A stretch of 64,000 nt of DNA from contig NZ_KB907209.1 in the NCBI RefSeq assembly GCF_000381885.1, positions 222,478-286,477 of the forward strand, in the 5' to 3' direction. The notes beneath the pieces were generated by a model. The model saw only the letters and a list, made by a program, of their open reading frames with translations, had not been told where the DNA came from and searched no databases. The position numbers and the translations under genes are program-made. Every line of letters begins with the position of its first letter. Within the stretch, counting starts at the first letter, position 1. The DNA is from Actinomadura atramentaria DSM 43919. Its GTDB lineage: Bacteria > Actinomycetota > Actinomycetes > Streptosporangiales > Streptosporangiaceae. Below, in pieces: positions 7,632 to 15,782 of this stretch.

Positions 7632-9244
7632 GGGAGTACGCGGCGCTGGTCGCGCAGTGTTTGACGGCCGGGGTGTTCGCCGCCGCCGCGTTCGCCAAGC
7701 TGCGCGGCCGGGAGGACTTCGGCCGGTTCGTCATGACGGTGCGACGGCTGCTGATGCGCGACGGCCCCGCGACGACGGCGCTGGCGGCGGCGTTCGCGAT
7801 TCTGGAGGCCAGCACGGCGGTCCTGGTCGCCGTCCCGGTCACCGCGCGGGTCGGCTTCTGGGTGGCGTCGGCGCTGCTCGCGCTGTTCGTCGGCGTGGTC
7901 TTCCGCGCGGTACGCGGCCGCGTCTTCGCCGAATGCGGCTGCTTCGGCCGCCGCAGCTCGATCATGAGCTACCCGCTGCTCGTCCGGAACATCGCCCTGC
8001 TCGCACTCGCCCTGGCGGGCGCGGCCCTGGCCGAACCACGCTCCCCCCTCGACCCCCTGGGCCACGCCGCAGCTCTGACCACCGGCCTCATCGCGGCATC
8101 AACCCTGCTCAGCGCCTACGACCGAACGGTAACGGCGATCCTCCACCGCATCCACACCGCCGACCTCCGCACCGCTCAGCAAACCCCCACCGACACAACT
8201 ACCCCCGCCCCCGAGATCAACACCGACGCGACCTCCGGCGCCAACGCGCCCCCTGGGACCGACACGACCCCTAACACCGGCGCCACCCGCAGAGCTGACG
8301 CGACTTCCGGCGTCAATGCGACCCCCGGCGCTGACGCGGCCCCCGGGACCGACGCGGCCCCCAGCGCCGACGCCACTCGCAGAGCTGATGCGAGCCCCGG
8401 CGCCAACGCGGCGCGCGGCGCTGACGCGACGCCCGACGCCAACGCCGCCCCTGGAACCGACGCGGCCCCCAGCGCCGACGCCACTCGCAGAGCTGATGCG
8501 AGCCCCGGCGCCAACGCGGCGCGCGGCGCTGAGGCGACCCCCGACGCCAACGCCGCCCCCGGGACCGACGCGACCCCCGGGACTGACCCGATCCCTGGTA
8601 CCGACGCAACCTACGGCACCGACGCGACCCTCGGCGCTGATGAGACCCTTGGCGCTGACGCGGCCCTTGGGACCGACGCCGTCCTCGGCGCTAACGCGGC
8701 CCTCGGCGCCGACGCGACTCTGGGTACCGACGCGGCCCGCGGCGCCGACGCGACCCCCGGCACCGACTTCATCTCCGGCGCCAACCCCATCCTCGACATC
8801 GACGCCAACGTCACCCCTGGCACCGACAACACCCCTGACACCGCCGCAATCTCCGGCACCGTAGCCACCCCCGGCCACGGCACCTGCCCGGACCCCAAGC
8901 CGACGTCCGGCACAGAGCCCACCGGTCACACGTCCGGCACGAACCCCACGTCCGGCACGAACCCCACGTCCGGCACGAACCCCACGTCCGGCACGAACCC
9001 CACCTCCGGCACGAACCCCACCTCCGGCACCAACCCCACCTCCGGCACCAACCCCACCTCCAGTAGTGACCCCACCTCCGGCACTGCCCATACCTCCGGC
9101 ACCGACCCCATCTCCGGCGCCGGCCACACCCGACGCGCCGCATCGGGCCCGGCGGCCGAACTCCCGGCAGCCCGGCCCGCACCGGTCGTCGAGCGCGCCG
9201 TCGAGCACGCCGCACAGGACGTCGTCGGGGAGGGAACCGGATGA
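7628..9244 (+). CDS. MauE/DoxX-like membrane protein with hexapeptide-repeat tail
   Basis: 538 residues. The first 180 contain four or five membrane segments and the motif FAECGCFG (Cys near 103 and 105), characteristic of MauE-like proteins, which support disulfide formation in methylamine dehydrogenase maturation. Here the likely client is the two-Cys lasso core. Residues from about 185 to 510 are an unusual hydrophilic tail of six-residue repeats (GTDATP, GADATL, GANAAR, then GTNPTS repeated about seven times). The GTG start overlaps the peptidase stop and the stop overlaps the ABC ATPase start, so the tail is translated in this frame. A role in disulfide formation is inferred from family and context. 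Confidence 0.85.
   Translation: MREYAALVAQCLTAGVFAAAAFAKLRGREDFGRFVMTVRRLLMRDGPATTALAAAFAILEASTAVLVAVPVTARVGFWVASALLALFVGVVFRAVRGRVFAECGCFGRRSSIMSYPLLVRNIALLALALAGAALAEPRSPLDPLGHAAALTTGLIAASTLLSAYDRTVTAILHRIHTADLRTAQQTPTDTTTPAPEINTDATSGANAPPGTDTTPNTGATRRADATSGVNATPGADAAPGTDAAPSADATRRADASPGANAARGADATPDANAAPGTDAAPSADATRRADASPGANAARGAEATPDANAAPGTDATPGTDPIPGTDATYGTDATLGADETLGADAALGTDAVLGANAALGADATLGTDAARGADATPGTDFISGANPILDIDANVTPGTDNTPDTAAISGTVATPGHGTCPDPKPTSGTEPTGHTSGTNPTSGTNPTSGTNPTSGTNPTSGTNPTSGTNPTSGTNPTSSSDPTSGTAHTSGTDPISGAGHTRRAASGPAAELPAARPAPVVERAVEHAAQDVVGEGTG
8215..9120 (+). repeat. 18-bp repeats encoding hexapeptide tail of MauE-like protein
   Basis: Units of 18 bp alternate GAC/AAC and GGC/GGG codons and encode GTDATP-like hexapeptides. 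Within them a larger block of about 108 bp (six hexapeptides beginning GTDAAP SADATR) is present twice in tandem, roughly 8345-8560. A second, more uniform set around 8935-9060 encodes GTNPTS repeatedly with near-identical DNA (ACGTCCGGCACGAACCCC), suggesting recent expansion. Confidence 0.9.
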
Positions 9245-10170
9245 ACGCCATCGAGGCGGTCGGGCTCGGGCGGCGGTTCGGGGCGGTCGCGGCGTTGGAC
9301 GGGGTCGATCTGGCCGTGCCCGCCGGAAGCGTGCTCGGACTGCTCGGGCACAACGGGGCGGGGAAGAGCACGCTCGTCCACGTCCTGGCGACGCTGCTGC
9401 GGCCCACGTCCGGGACGGCGCGGGTCGCGGGGCACGACGTCGTCCGGCAGGCCGCGCGGGTGCGGCGGAGCATCGGCGTCACCGGGCAGCAGGCCACGCT
9501 CGACCTCACCATGTCGGGGCGCGACAACCTGCTGCTCGTCGCGCGGCTGCTCGGGGCCGGACGCCGCCAGGCCCGCGCCCGCGCCGACCACCTGCTGGAC
9601 CTGTTCGGCCTCGCCGCCGCCGCGGACCGGCCCGCCCGCACCTACTCCGGCGGGATGCGCCGCCGCCTCGACCTCGCCGCCACCCTGGTGCGGCGGCCCG
9701 AGGTGCTGTTCCTCGACGAGCCCGGCACCGGACTGGACCCGGTCAGCCGCCTCGACCTCTGGGACATGGTGCGCCAGCTCACCGGCACCGGCACAACGGT
9801 CGTCCTCACCACCCAGCACCTGGAGGAGGCCGACCGCCTCGCCGACGCGATCGTCGTCCTCGCGGGCGGCCGGATCATCGCGTCCGGCTCGCCCGCGGAC
9901 CTGAAAGCACGCGTCGGACGCCGCACCGCCACCGTCCAGCTCAGCACCGACCCCGACGCCGACGCGGCGGAGACCGCACTCCGCCGAGCAGACCTCCGAC
10001 CGGTCCGCGACGGCCGAACCCTCACGACCGCCCTGACCCGCGACAGCGACCTCACCGCCGTCGTTCGCGCCTTGGACGCCGCCGCCGTGGAACCCGACCG
10101 CCTCACCGTCGCCGAACCCGGCCTCGACGAGGTCTACCTGGCACTGACCGCGCGGACGGAGGCCCGATGA
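9241..10170 (+). CDS. ABC transporter ATP-binding protein, DrrA-like
   Basis: 309 residues. Walker A GHNGAGKST, signature YSGGM, Walker B VLFLDEPGTGLD and the switch His region TTQHLEEAD are all present. The C-terminal 80 residues match the extension of DrrA-type drug and peptide exporters. The start overlaps the stop of the MauE-like gene and the stop overlaps the permease start (ATGA), so ATPase and permease are made together. The likely substrate is the mature lasso peptide, giving export and self-protection; that is inferred from its place as the penultimate gene of the cluster. Confidence 0.93.
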   Translation: MNAIEAVGLGRRFGAVAALDGVDLAVPAGSVLGLLGHNGAGKSTLVHVLATLLRPTSGTARVAGHDVVRQAARVRRSIGVTGQQATLDLTMSGRDNLLLVARLLGAGRRQARARADHLLDLFGLAAAADRPARTYSGGMRRRLDLAATLVRRPEVLFLDEPGTGLDPVSRLDLWDMVRQLTGTGTTVVLTTQHLEEADRLADAIVVLAGGRIIASGSPADLKARVGRRTATVQLSTDPDADAAETALRRADLRPVRDGRTLTTALTRDSDLTAVVRALDAAAVEPDRLTVAEPGLDEVYLALTARTEAR

Positions 10171-11060
10171 CCGCCCCCGCAGCTCCCTCCACCGCCGACG
10201 ACCCTGGGAGCCCCCCGGCCAACGCCGCCGGGCGATCTCGAGCCGATGCCCGTGGATTGTCGTTCGGGGAGTCGGGTGGATGGTGCGGGATCGGGGCGGG
10301 GGCGCAGGTCCGGGTGCTCACGGCTCGGTCGGTGCGGGCGTTCGTCGCGGATCGGCGGTTGCTGGTCGTCAGCCTGATCGAGCCGCTGGTGATGTTGACG
10401 GCGTTCGGGCAGGTGCTGTCCGGGCTCGCGCATGCGCCGGGGTTTCCGGCGGGGGTGCGCTATCTCGACTTCCTCCTGCCCGCGCTGCTGCTCACGACCG
10501 CGTTGCAGAGCGGGGTTCAGGCCGGGACCGGACTGGTGGACGACCTGCGCGGCGGGTTGCTCACGCGGTTGCGGACGATGCCCGTCCAGCCCGTCGCGGT
10601 GCTCGTCGCGCGCAGCCTGGACGGGTTGGTGCGCGGTACGTTGCGGCTCGTCATCCTGCTCACGCTGGCCCGGTGCGTGTTCGGGCACCGGCCGACCGGG
10701 GGCGCGGTCGGGCTGGCGGCGGCCGTCGCGCTGTGTCTGGCGGTCGGGTGGAGCCTGGGCTGGGTGTTCATCGCGCTGGCCTGCTGGATCGACCGCGCCG
10801 AGCCGCTGCACGCCGCCGCCGGGCTGGTGATGTTCCCGCTGATGTTCGCCTCGGACGCGTTCGTCCCCGTGGCGGGGCTGCCCGAGTGGCTGCGCTGGAT
10901 CGCCCGCGCCAACCCCGTCACCTACGGCATCGACGCCGCACGCGACCTGTCCCTCACGGGCACCGCAGGCCCCGGCGTCCTCGCCGCCGTCATCACCGGC
11001 CTGGCCGTCGCGACCCTGATGATCCCCCTCGCCGTACGCGGCCTGGCCCGCCCCCGCTGA
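10167..11060 (+). CDS. ABC-2 type permease, DrrB-like
   Basis: 297 residues. A soluble N-terminus of about 50 residues precedes six hydrophobic segments. The ABC-2 pattern is seen in LDFLLPALLLTTALQSGV, a middle amphipathic stretch (GGLLTRLRTMPVQP) and the C-terminal LPEWLRWIARANPVTYGID, which is typical of DrrB-like permeases. It pairs with the preceding ATPase and ends the lasso operon. The N-terminal extension is Ala/Pro-rich and may be partly untranslated if an internal start is used, but the ATGA overlap favours this start. Confidence 0.9.
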   Translation: MTAPAAPSTADDPGSPPANAAGRSRADARGLSFGESGGWCGIGAGAQVRVLTARSVRAFVADRRLLVVSLIEPLVMLTAFGQVLSGLAHAPGFPAGVRYLDFLLPALLLTTALQSGVQAGTGLVDDLRGGLLTRLRTMPVQPVAVLVARSLDGLVRGTLRLVILLTLARCVFGHRPTGGAVGLAAAVALCLAVGWSLGWVFIALACWIDRAEPLHAAAGLVMFPLMFASDAFVPVAGLPEWLRWIARANPVTYGIDAARDLSLTGTAGPGVLAAVITGLAVATLMIPLAVRGLARPR

Positions 11061-11439
11061 CCCCTACCCGCGACCCGCGTTCCCGACTGCGTCCCGTGCT
11101 GACAGCATCGACGCCACACATGGCCCAACGCCCACCGGCGTCGGGTTCCTTGGCGTCCTCGCCACCGGCTCGGCCGTCGCGACTCTGGCGTTACTCTCGC
11201 CGTCCGCAGTCTGCCTGAAAGGCCCGGCGCCGAGAGGCCCGGCACCGGCAGCTCGGCACCCACGCGCCCGGCGTCCACACGCCCGGCGTCCACACGCCCG
11301 GCGTCCACACGCCCGGCGTTCACGGGCCCGCCGTCCACGTGCTTGCCGTCCACGGGCCCGGTACCCACGGGCTCAGCAGCCAGATGCCCGGCGCCCGTCG
11401 GCGTCGGCGCGGGCGCTTCCGAGGTCGCTGCCCGGGAAG
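11061..11439. other. Gene-free stretch after lasso operon
   Basis: No gene is supported. The open frames on both strands overlap the permease or consist of the tandem repeat at 11251-11370. No hairpin is obvious immediately after the permease stop. The stretch marks the border between the lasso cluster and the convergent thiolase gene. Confidence 0.6.
11251..11370. repeat. Tandem 15-bp repeat downstream of lasso transporter
   Basis: At least seven head-to-tail units of GCCCGGCGTCCACAC run from 11266 to 11370. The first three are identical and later ones carry one to five changes; a degenerate unit precedes them. It is outside any supported gene. The unit length equals that of the coding repeat in the peptidase gene 3.7 kb upstream, though the sequence differs. 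Confidence 0.9.
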
Positions 11440-11476
11440 GAGAACGGCCCCCGTTGGTGCGTCGGGGGCCGTTCTC
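11440..11476. terminator. Terminator of thiolase gene
   Basis: A 13-bp perfect stem, GAGAACGGCCCCC (11440-11452) with its complement (11464-11476) and an 11-base loop, lies 19 bases past the thiolase stop on the minus strand. It can also stop reading from the lasso side. Confidence 0.85.
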
Positions 11477-11494
11477 AGGGGCGAGCAGAAGGGG

Positions 11495-12715
11495 TCAGCT
11501 CAGGCGCTCCAGCACCATCGCCATGCCCTGGCCGCCGCCGACGCACATGGTCTCCAGACCGAACTGCTTGTCGTGGAACTTGAGGCTGTTGATCAGCGTG
11601 GAGGTGATGCGGGCGCCGGTCTGGCCGAAGGGGTGACCGATGGCGATGGCGCCGCCGTTGACGTTCAGCTTGTCGATGTCGATGCCCAGCTCGTCGGCGG
11701 ACGGGAGCACCTGCGCGGCGAACGCCTCGTTGATCTCGACGAGGTCGATGTCGTCGATGGTCAGGCCGGCCTTGGCGAGGGCCTTGCGGGACGCCTCCAC
11801 CGGGCCGAGGCCCATGATCTCCGGGGACAGGCCCGTCACGCCCGTGGACACGACGCGCGCGAGGGGCGTGATGCCCAGCTCGGCGGCCTTGGTGTCGCTC
11901 ATGACGATGACGGCGGCGGCGCCGTCGTTCAGCGGGCAGCAGTTGCCGGCCGTGATGGTGCCGTCCGGGCGGAACACCGGCTGGAGCTGCGACACCTTCT
12001 CGTAGGTGGTGCCGGGCCGGGGGCCGTCGTCGGCGCTCACGACGGAGCCGTCGGGCAGCGTCACCGGGGTGATGTCCTGCTGCCAGAAGCCGTTGGCGAG
12101 GGCCTTCTCGGCGAGGTTCTGGGAGCGGACGCCGAACTCGTCCTGCGCCTGGCGGCTGACGCCCTTGAGGCCCGCGACGTTCTCGGCGGTCTGCCCCATC
12201 GCGATGTAGACGTCCGGGATCTGGTCGTCCTCGCGCGGGTCGTGCCACACGCCCGCGCCGCCCTCGGCGGTCTTGGCGGTGCGCGCCTTGGCGTCGTCGA
12301 ACAGCGGGTTCTCGGTGTCGGGGAGGCCGTCGCTGCTGCCCTTGACGAAGCGGCTGACGGTCTCGACGCCCGCGGAGACGATGACGTCGGCCTCGCCGGC
12401 CTTGATGGCGTGCAGCGCCATGCGGGTGGTCTGGAGCGAGGACGAGCAGTAGCGCGTGATGGTCGCGCCGGGCACGCTGTCCCAGCCGAGCAGCACGGAC
12501 ACCACGCGGCCCATGTTGTAACCCTGCTCCCCGCCGGGGAGGCCGCAGCCGAGCAGCAGGTCGTCGATGTGGCTCGCGTTGAGCTGCGGGACCTTCTCCA
12601 TCGCGGCGCTGACCATCTGCGCGGTCAGCAGGTCACCGCGCATGTCCTTGAGCGACCCCTTGAACGCGCGGCCGATCGGCGAGCGCGCGGTTGCGACGAT
12701 GACTGCCTCGGGCAT
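11495..12715 (-). CDS. fadA: Acetyl-CoA C-acyltransferase (thiolase)
   Basis: 406 residues, full length for a type II thiolase. The nucleophilic Cys lies in ITRYCSSSLQT, the general-base His in NGGAIAIGHPFGQTG and the second Cys in ETMCVGGGQGMAMV. It cleaves or forms acetoacetyl-CoA or 3-ketoacyl-CoA in fatty-acid metabolism. Neighbours match the M. tuberculosis fadA3 locus, where an exported SGNH esterase and cystathionine beta-synthase follow, so a fadA3-like role is likely. A TAGATT element about 62-67 bases upstream (12777-12782) could be its -10. Substrate chain length cannot be read from the sequence. Confidence 0.93.
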   Translation of the reverse strand: MPEAVIVATARSPIGRAFKGSLKDMRGDLLTAQMVSAAMEKVPQLNASHIDDLLLGCGLPGGEQGYNMGRVVSVLLGWDSVPGATITRYCSSSLQTTRMALHAIKAGEADVIVSAGVETVSRFVKGSSDGLPDTENPLFDDAKARTAKTAEGGAGVWHDPREDDQIPDVYIAMGQTAENVAGLKGVSRQAQDEFGVRSQNLAEKALANGFWQQDITPVTLPDGSVVSADDGPRPGTTYEKVSQLQPVFRPDGTITAGNCCPLNDGAAAVIVMSDTKAAELGITPLARVVSTGVTGLSPEIMGLGPVEASRKALAKAGLTIDDIDLVEINEAFAAQVLPSADELGIDIDKLNVNGGAIAIGHPFGQTGARITSTLINSLKFHDKQFGLETMCVGGGQGMAMVLERLS

Positions 12716-12857
12716 GTCGGGTACTCCCTAGTCGTTGGCCTTGGGCGGCGACCTGTGTTACTTGCCGGTCACCTTGAATCTAGCGTTCCCCGGACCGGCG
12801 CGTACATATCGGGTGGACCACATCGTTGACACTCAGTCCAACAGTGGAGTGAGCGGA

Positions 12858-13859
12858 TCACGCCGTCGGCGCGGCCTCCACCTCGTCGCGCGGCACCTGC
12901 CCGCGCCGCAGCAGCGTCGCCCACCGGCCGCGCGGCCCCCGGTCGCGCCCGGCGACGTGCGTTCCGGCGACCTCGGTGCCCGGCTCGTCCGCCGCCTCCG
13001 CCGCCGCGAGGTACACCGGCAGGACGCCCATGCCGCGCCGCGGGTCGGGCAGCGCCTCCGGCTCGGGCTCCAGGTCCAGCGCCGCCGCCATCGACGGCAG
13101 CACCGCCGCCGCGGCGGCCGCGTAGCCGCGCGCGGACGGGTGGTACCGGTCCGCGCTGAACATCTCCAGCGGGTCCGCCGCGAACTCGCGGCCGAGCAGG
13201 TCGCCCAGCGACACCGACCGCCCGCCGCGCTCGACCACCACGATCGTCTGCGCGGCGGCGAGCCGCCGGCTGGCGTTGCGCGCGACCCAGCGCAGCGGCT
13301 GCCACAGCGGCTTCACCGAGCCGAGGTCCGGGCACGTTCCGACGACGACCTGGCAGCCCGCCTCGCGCAGCTTCTCCACGGCCGCCGCGAGGTACCCGAC
13401 GGACTCGGCGGGCGACACCCGCGCCGTCACGTCGTTCGCGCCGATCATGATGACGGCGACGTCGGGCCGCGCCGCGAGCGCCTGCTCGACCTGGCCGGGC
13501 AGCGCCGCCGACCGGGAACCCGACAGCGCGACGTTCGTCAGCCGGACGGGCCGCCCCGCGATGGCCGACAACCCCGCCGCCAGCAGCGCCGCCGGGGTCT
13601 CGTCGGGCTCGTGGACGCCGAGCCCCGCCGCCGTGGAGTCGCCGAGCATGACGAACGACAGCGGCTCGCCGGGCCCGGAGCCGTACAGGCCGTCCGCGAC
13701 GGGCGGCGGCGCGCTCGGCGTCGCCTGGATGAGCTTCTTCGCCATCCGCGCCTCGACCACCAGCAGCCCGACCGTCAGGCCGCCGACGGCCGTGATCCCC
13801 CCGCCGCCGTACGCGGCCGCCGCCGCGATCCGCCGTGCCCGCAGAGCCCTCAGCAACAT
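12858..13859 (-). CDS. Exported SGNH/GDSL-family hydrolase
   Basis: 333 residues. An N-terminal hydrophobic stretch (ITAVGGLTVGLLVV) after an Arg-rich start suggests a signal anchor. Block I is VMLGDSTAAGLGV with the catalytic Ser, block III is IGANDV, and block V is SADRYHPSARGY with the catalytic Asp/His pair. The C-terminal 60 residues are Pro/Glu-rich and probably disordered. It is likely an ester hydrolase acting outside the membrane. Position between thiolase and cystathionine beta-synthase matches M. tuberculosis Rv1075c, a GDSL-like esterase. Confidence 0.88.
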   Translation of the reverse strand: MLLRALRARRIAAAAAYGGGGITAVGGLTVGLLVVEARMAKKLIQATPSAPPPVADGLYGSGPGEPLSFVMLGDSTAAGLGVHEPDETPAALLAAGLSAIAGRPVRLTNVALSGSRSAALPGQVEQALAARPDVAVIMIGANDVTARVSPAESVGYLAAAVEKLREAGCQVVVGTCPDLGSVKPLWQPLRWVARNASRRLAAAQTIVVVERGGRSVSLGDLLGREFAADPLEMFSADRYHPSARGYAAAAAAVLPSMAAALDLEPEPEALPDPRRGMGVLPVYLAAAEAADEPGTEVAGTHVAGRDRGPRGRWATLLRRGQVPRDEVEAAPTA

Positions 13860-14059
13860 CCCGCTACCTCCCGCCAGCGCCCCCCGTACGGTGGTGATGC
13901 CCGCGAACGCCGTTCTGGGCTACCGTCGGGAATTGGAATCTATCCGGTTTCGCATCCCCGGCTTCCGCAGTACACGCGGGCCGAACAGGGACGCATCGCG
14001 AGGAAACGTACGGCGCGGCCCGACCCGGGGGCGCCTCGGACCGTCAGGGGGACCGCCCG

Positions 14060-15436
14060 GTGCAGGTGAACGATTCGCTCGTCGAGCTGATGGGGAACAC
14101 CCCGCTGGTCCGGCTGCGCAGCGTCGTCGCGTCGCCGAGCCCGCAGGTGCTGGCCAAGGTCGAGTACTTCAACCCCGGCGGCTCGGTGAAGGACCGCATC
14201 GCCGTCCGGATGATCGACGCGGCGGAGGCGTCCGGGGAGCTGGCGGCGGGCGGGACGATCGTCGAGCCGACGTCCGGGAACACCGGCGTGGGGCTGGCGA
14301 TCGTCGCGCAGGAGCGCGGCTACCGGTGCGTGTTCGTCTGCCCCGACAAGGTCGCCCGCGACAAGATCGACGTGCTGCGCGCGTACGGCGCGGAGGTCGT
14401 CGTCTGCCCGACCGCCGTCGCGCCCGACCATCCGGAGTCGTACTACTCGGTGTCCGACCGGCTCGCCGCCGAAATCCCGAACGCGTGGAAGCCGAACCAG
14501 TACGCGAACCAGAACAATCCGCGTTCCCACTACGAGACGACCGGCCCGGAGATCTGGAAGCAGACGGACGGCGCGGTCACCCACTTCGTCGCGGGCATCG
14601 GCACCGGCGGCACCATCACCGGCACCGGCCGCTACCTCAAGGAGGTCTCCGGCGGCCGCGTCCAGATCATCGGCGCGGACCCGGAGGGCTCGGTGTACTC
14701 CGGCGGCAGCGGCCGCCCGTACCTCACCGAGGGCGTCGGGGAGGACATCTGGCCGGACACCTACGACCGGACGATCTGCGACGACGTCATCGCGGTGTCC
14801 GACAAGGACTCGTTCCTCATGACGCGCCGCCTCGCCCGCGAGGAGGGCCTGCTGGTCGGCGGCTCCTGCGGGATGGCCGTCGTCGCCGCGCTGCGCGTCG
14901 CCGAGACCGCGCCGCCCGACTCGGTGATCGTCGTGCTGCTCCCGGACGGCGGCCGCGGCTACCTCAGCAAGATCTTCAACGACTCCTGGATGGCCGAGTA
15001 CGGGTTCCTCACCCCGTCGACGGAGGAGGCGCGCGTCGGCGACGTCCTCACCCGCAAGGGCGGGACGCTGCCGGAGTTCGTCCACGTCCACCCGCACGAG
15101 AGCGTGCGGACGGCCATCGACATCATGCGCGAGTACGAGGTGTCGCAGCTCCCGGTGATGAAGGAGGAGCCGCCGGTCATGGCGGCCGAGGTCGTCGGGT
15201 CGATCGTGGAGAGCGACCTGCTGGACCTGCTGGTCAAGGGCCGGGAGAAGCTGGCCGAGCCGCTGGAGTCGCACATGTCGCCGCCGCTGCCGACGATCGG
15301 GTCGGGGGAGCCGGTGAGCCGGGCGGTGGAGCTGCTGGAGTCGTCCGGCGCGGCGGTCGTCCTGGTGGACGGCAGGCCCAAGGGGCTCGTCACCCGGCAG
15401 GACCTGATCGCGTTCCTGGCCGCCGCGTCCGCCTGA
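14060..15436 (+). CDS. cbs: Cystathionine beta-synthase
   Basis: 458 residues. The PLP domain carries the Schiff-base Lys in NPGGSVKDRIA, the substrate loop PTSGNTGVG and the phosphate loop GIGTGGTITG. After about residue 335 two CBS domains follow (RTAIDIMREYEVSQLPV and SRAVELLESSGAAVVLVDG), the layout of actinobacterial and eukaryotic CBS rather than cysteine synthase. It condenses serine with homocysteine in reverse transsulfuration; the gamma-synthase/lyase gene at 20075 could complete the route. GTG at 14060 is used, with GGGGGAC upstream. It is divergent from the SGNH gene across a 200-bp promoter region. Confidence 0.95.
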   Translation: MQVNDSLVELMGNTPLVRLRSVVASPSPQVLAKVEYFNPGGSVKDRIAVRMIDAAEASGELAAGGTIVEPTSGNTGVGLAIVAQERGYRCVFVCPDKVARDKIDVLRAYGAEVVVCPTAVAPDHPESYYSVSDRLAAEIPNAWKPNQYANQNNPRSHYETTGPEIWKQTDGAVTHFVAGIGTGGTITGTGRYLKEVSGGRVQIIGADPEGSVYSGGSGRPYLTEGVGEDIWPDTYDRTICDDVIAVSDKDSFLMTRRLAREEGLLVGGSCGMAVVAALRVAETAPPDSVIVVLLPDGGRGYLSKIFNDSWMAEYGFLTPSTEEARVGDVLTRKGGTLPEFVHVHPHESVRTAIDIMREYEVSQLPVMKEEPPVMAAEVVGSIVESDLLDLLVKGREKLAEPLESHMSPPLPTIGSGEPVSRAVELLESSGAAVVLVDGRPKGLVTRQDLIAFLAAASA

Positions 15437-15438
15437 CG

Positions 15439-15627
15439 TCAGTCGTCCCGCGTCGGGGCGGGGTCGTCGTGCTTGGGCGGGAGCCAGCCGGTGCCGTCGC
15501 AGGGGCGGCAGTTCTCCGGCGACACCGCGCTGACGATCTCGCCCGCCTGGACGGCCGCGCGCGGCACGGGGCGGACGCCCGCGCCGCCGCAGGACGGGCA
15601 GAGCATGTGCAGCCCGGCGGGGATCAT
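15439..15627 (-). CDS. Small DnaJ-type zinc-finger protein (second of pair)
   Basis: 62 residues with two CxxCxGxG knuckles, CPSCGGAG near the start and CRPCDGTGW near the middle, as in the zinc-binding region of DnaJ. No J domain is present. Its ATG overlaps the stop of the preceding small gene (ATGA), showing both are translated. Four Cys per protein would bind one zinc ion. Function unknown; such orphan knuckle proteins are common in actinomycetes. Confidence 0.7.
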   Translation of the reverse strand: MIPAGLHMLCPSCGGAGVRPVPRAAVQAGEIVSAVSPENCRPCDGTGWLPPKHDDPAPTRDD

Positions 15628-15782
15628 CGCGGGATCACCCCGGCGCCCCGGCAGCCCTTGCACTCCTCGGTGACGGGCTGCGTCACCGTCGCCGGGCGGC
15701 CGTCGCCGGCGGTCACGTCGCGGCGGCGCTCGACGGTGACGGTCCCGCGGCCGCCGCATCGCTCACACCCGGTGTAAGGCAT
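15624..15782 (-). CDS. Small DnaJ-type zinc-finger protein (first of pair)
   Basis: 52 residues, below the length usually called. It begins MPYTGCERCGGRG and ends EECKGCRGAGVIPR, so again there are two CxxCxGxG knuckles flanking a basic linker. The stop codon overlaps the start of the companion gene. The two may be halves of one split zinc domain and act as a heterodimer; this is inference. Its upstream region runs into the DHFR-like remnant at 15763. Confidence 0.65.
   Translation of the reverse strand: MPYTGCERCGGRGTVTVERRRDVTAGDGRPATVTQPVTEECKGCRGAGVIPR

Noticed and set aside
10922..11368. Minus-strand frame with GRVDA pentapeptide repeats
   Set aside because: It overlaps the permease gene and consists only of the tandem repeat; no start signal.
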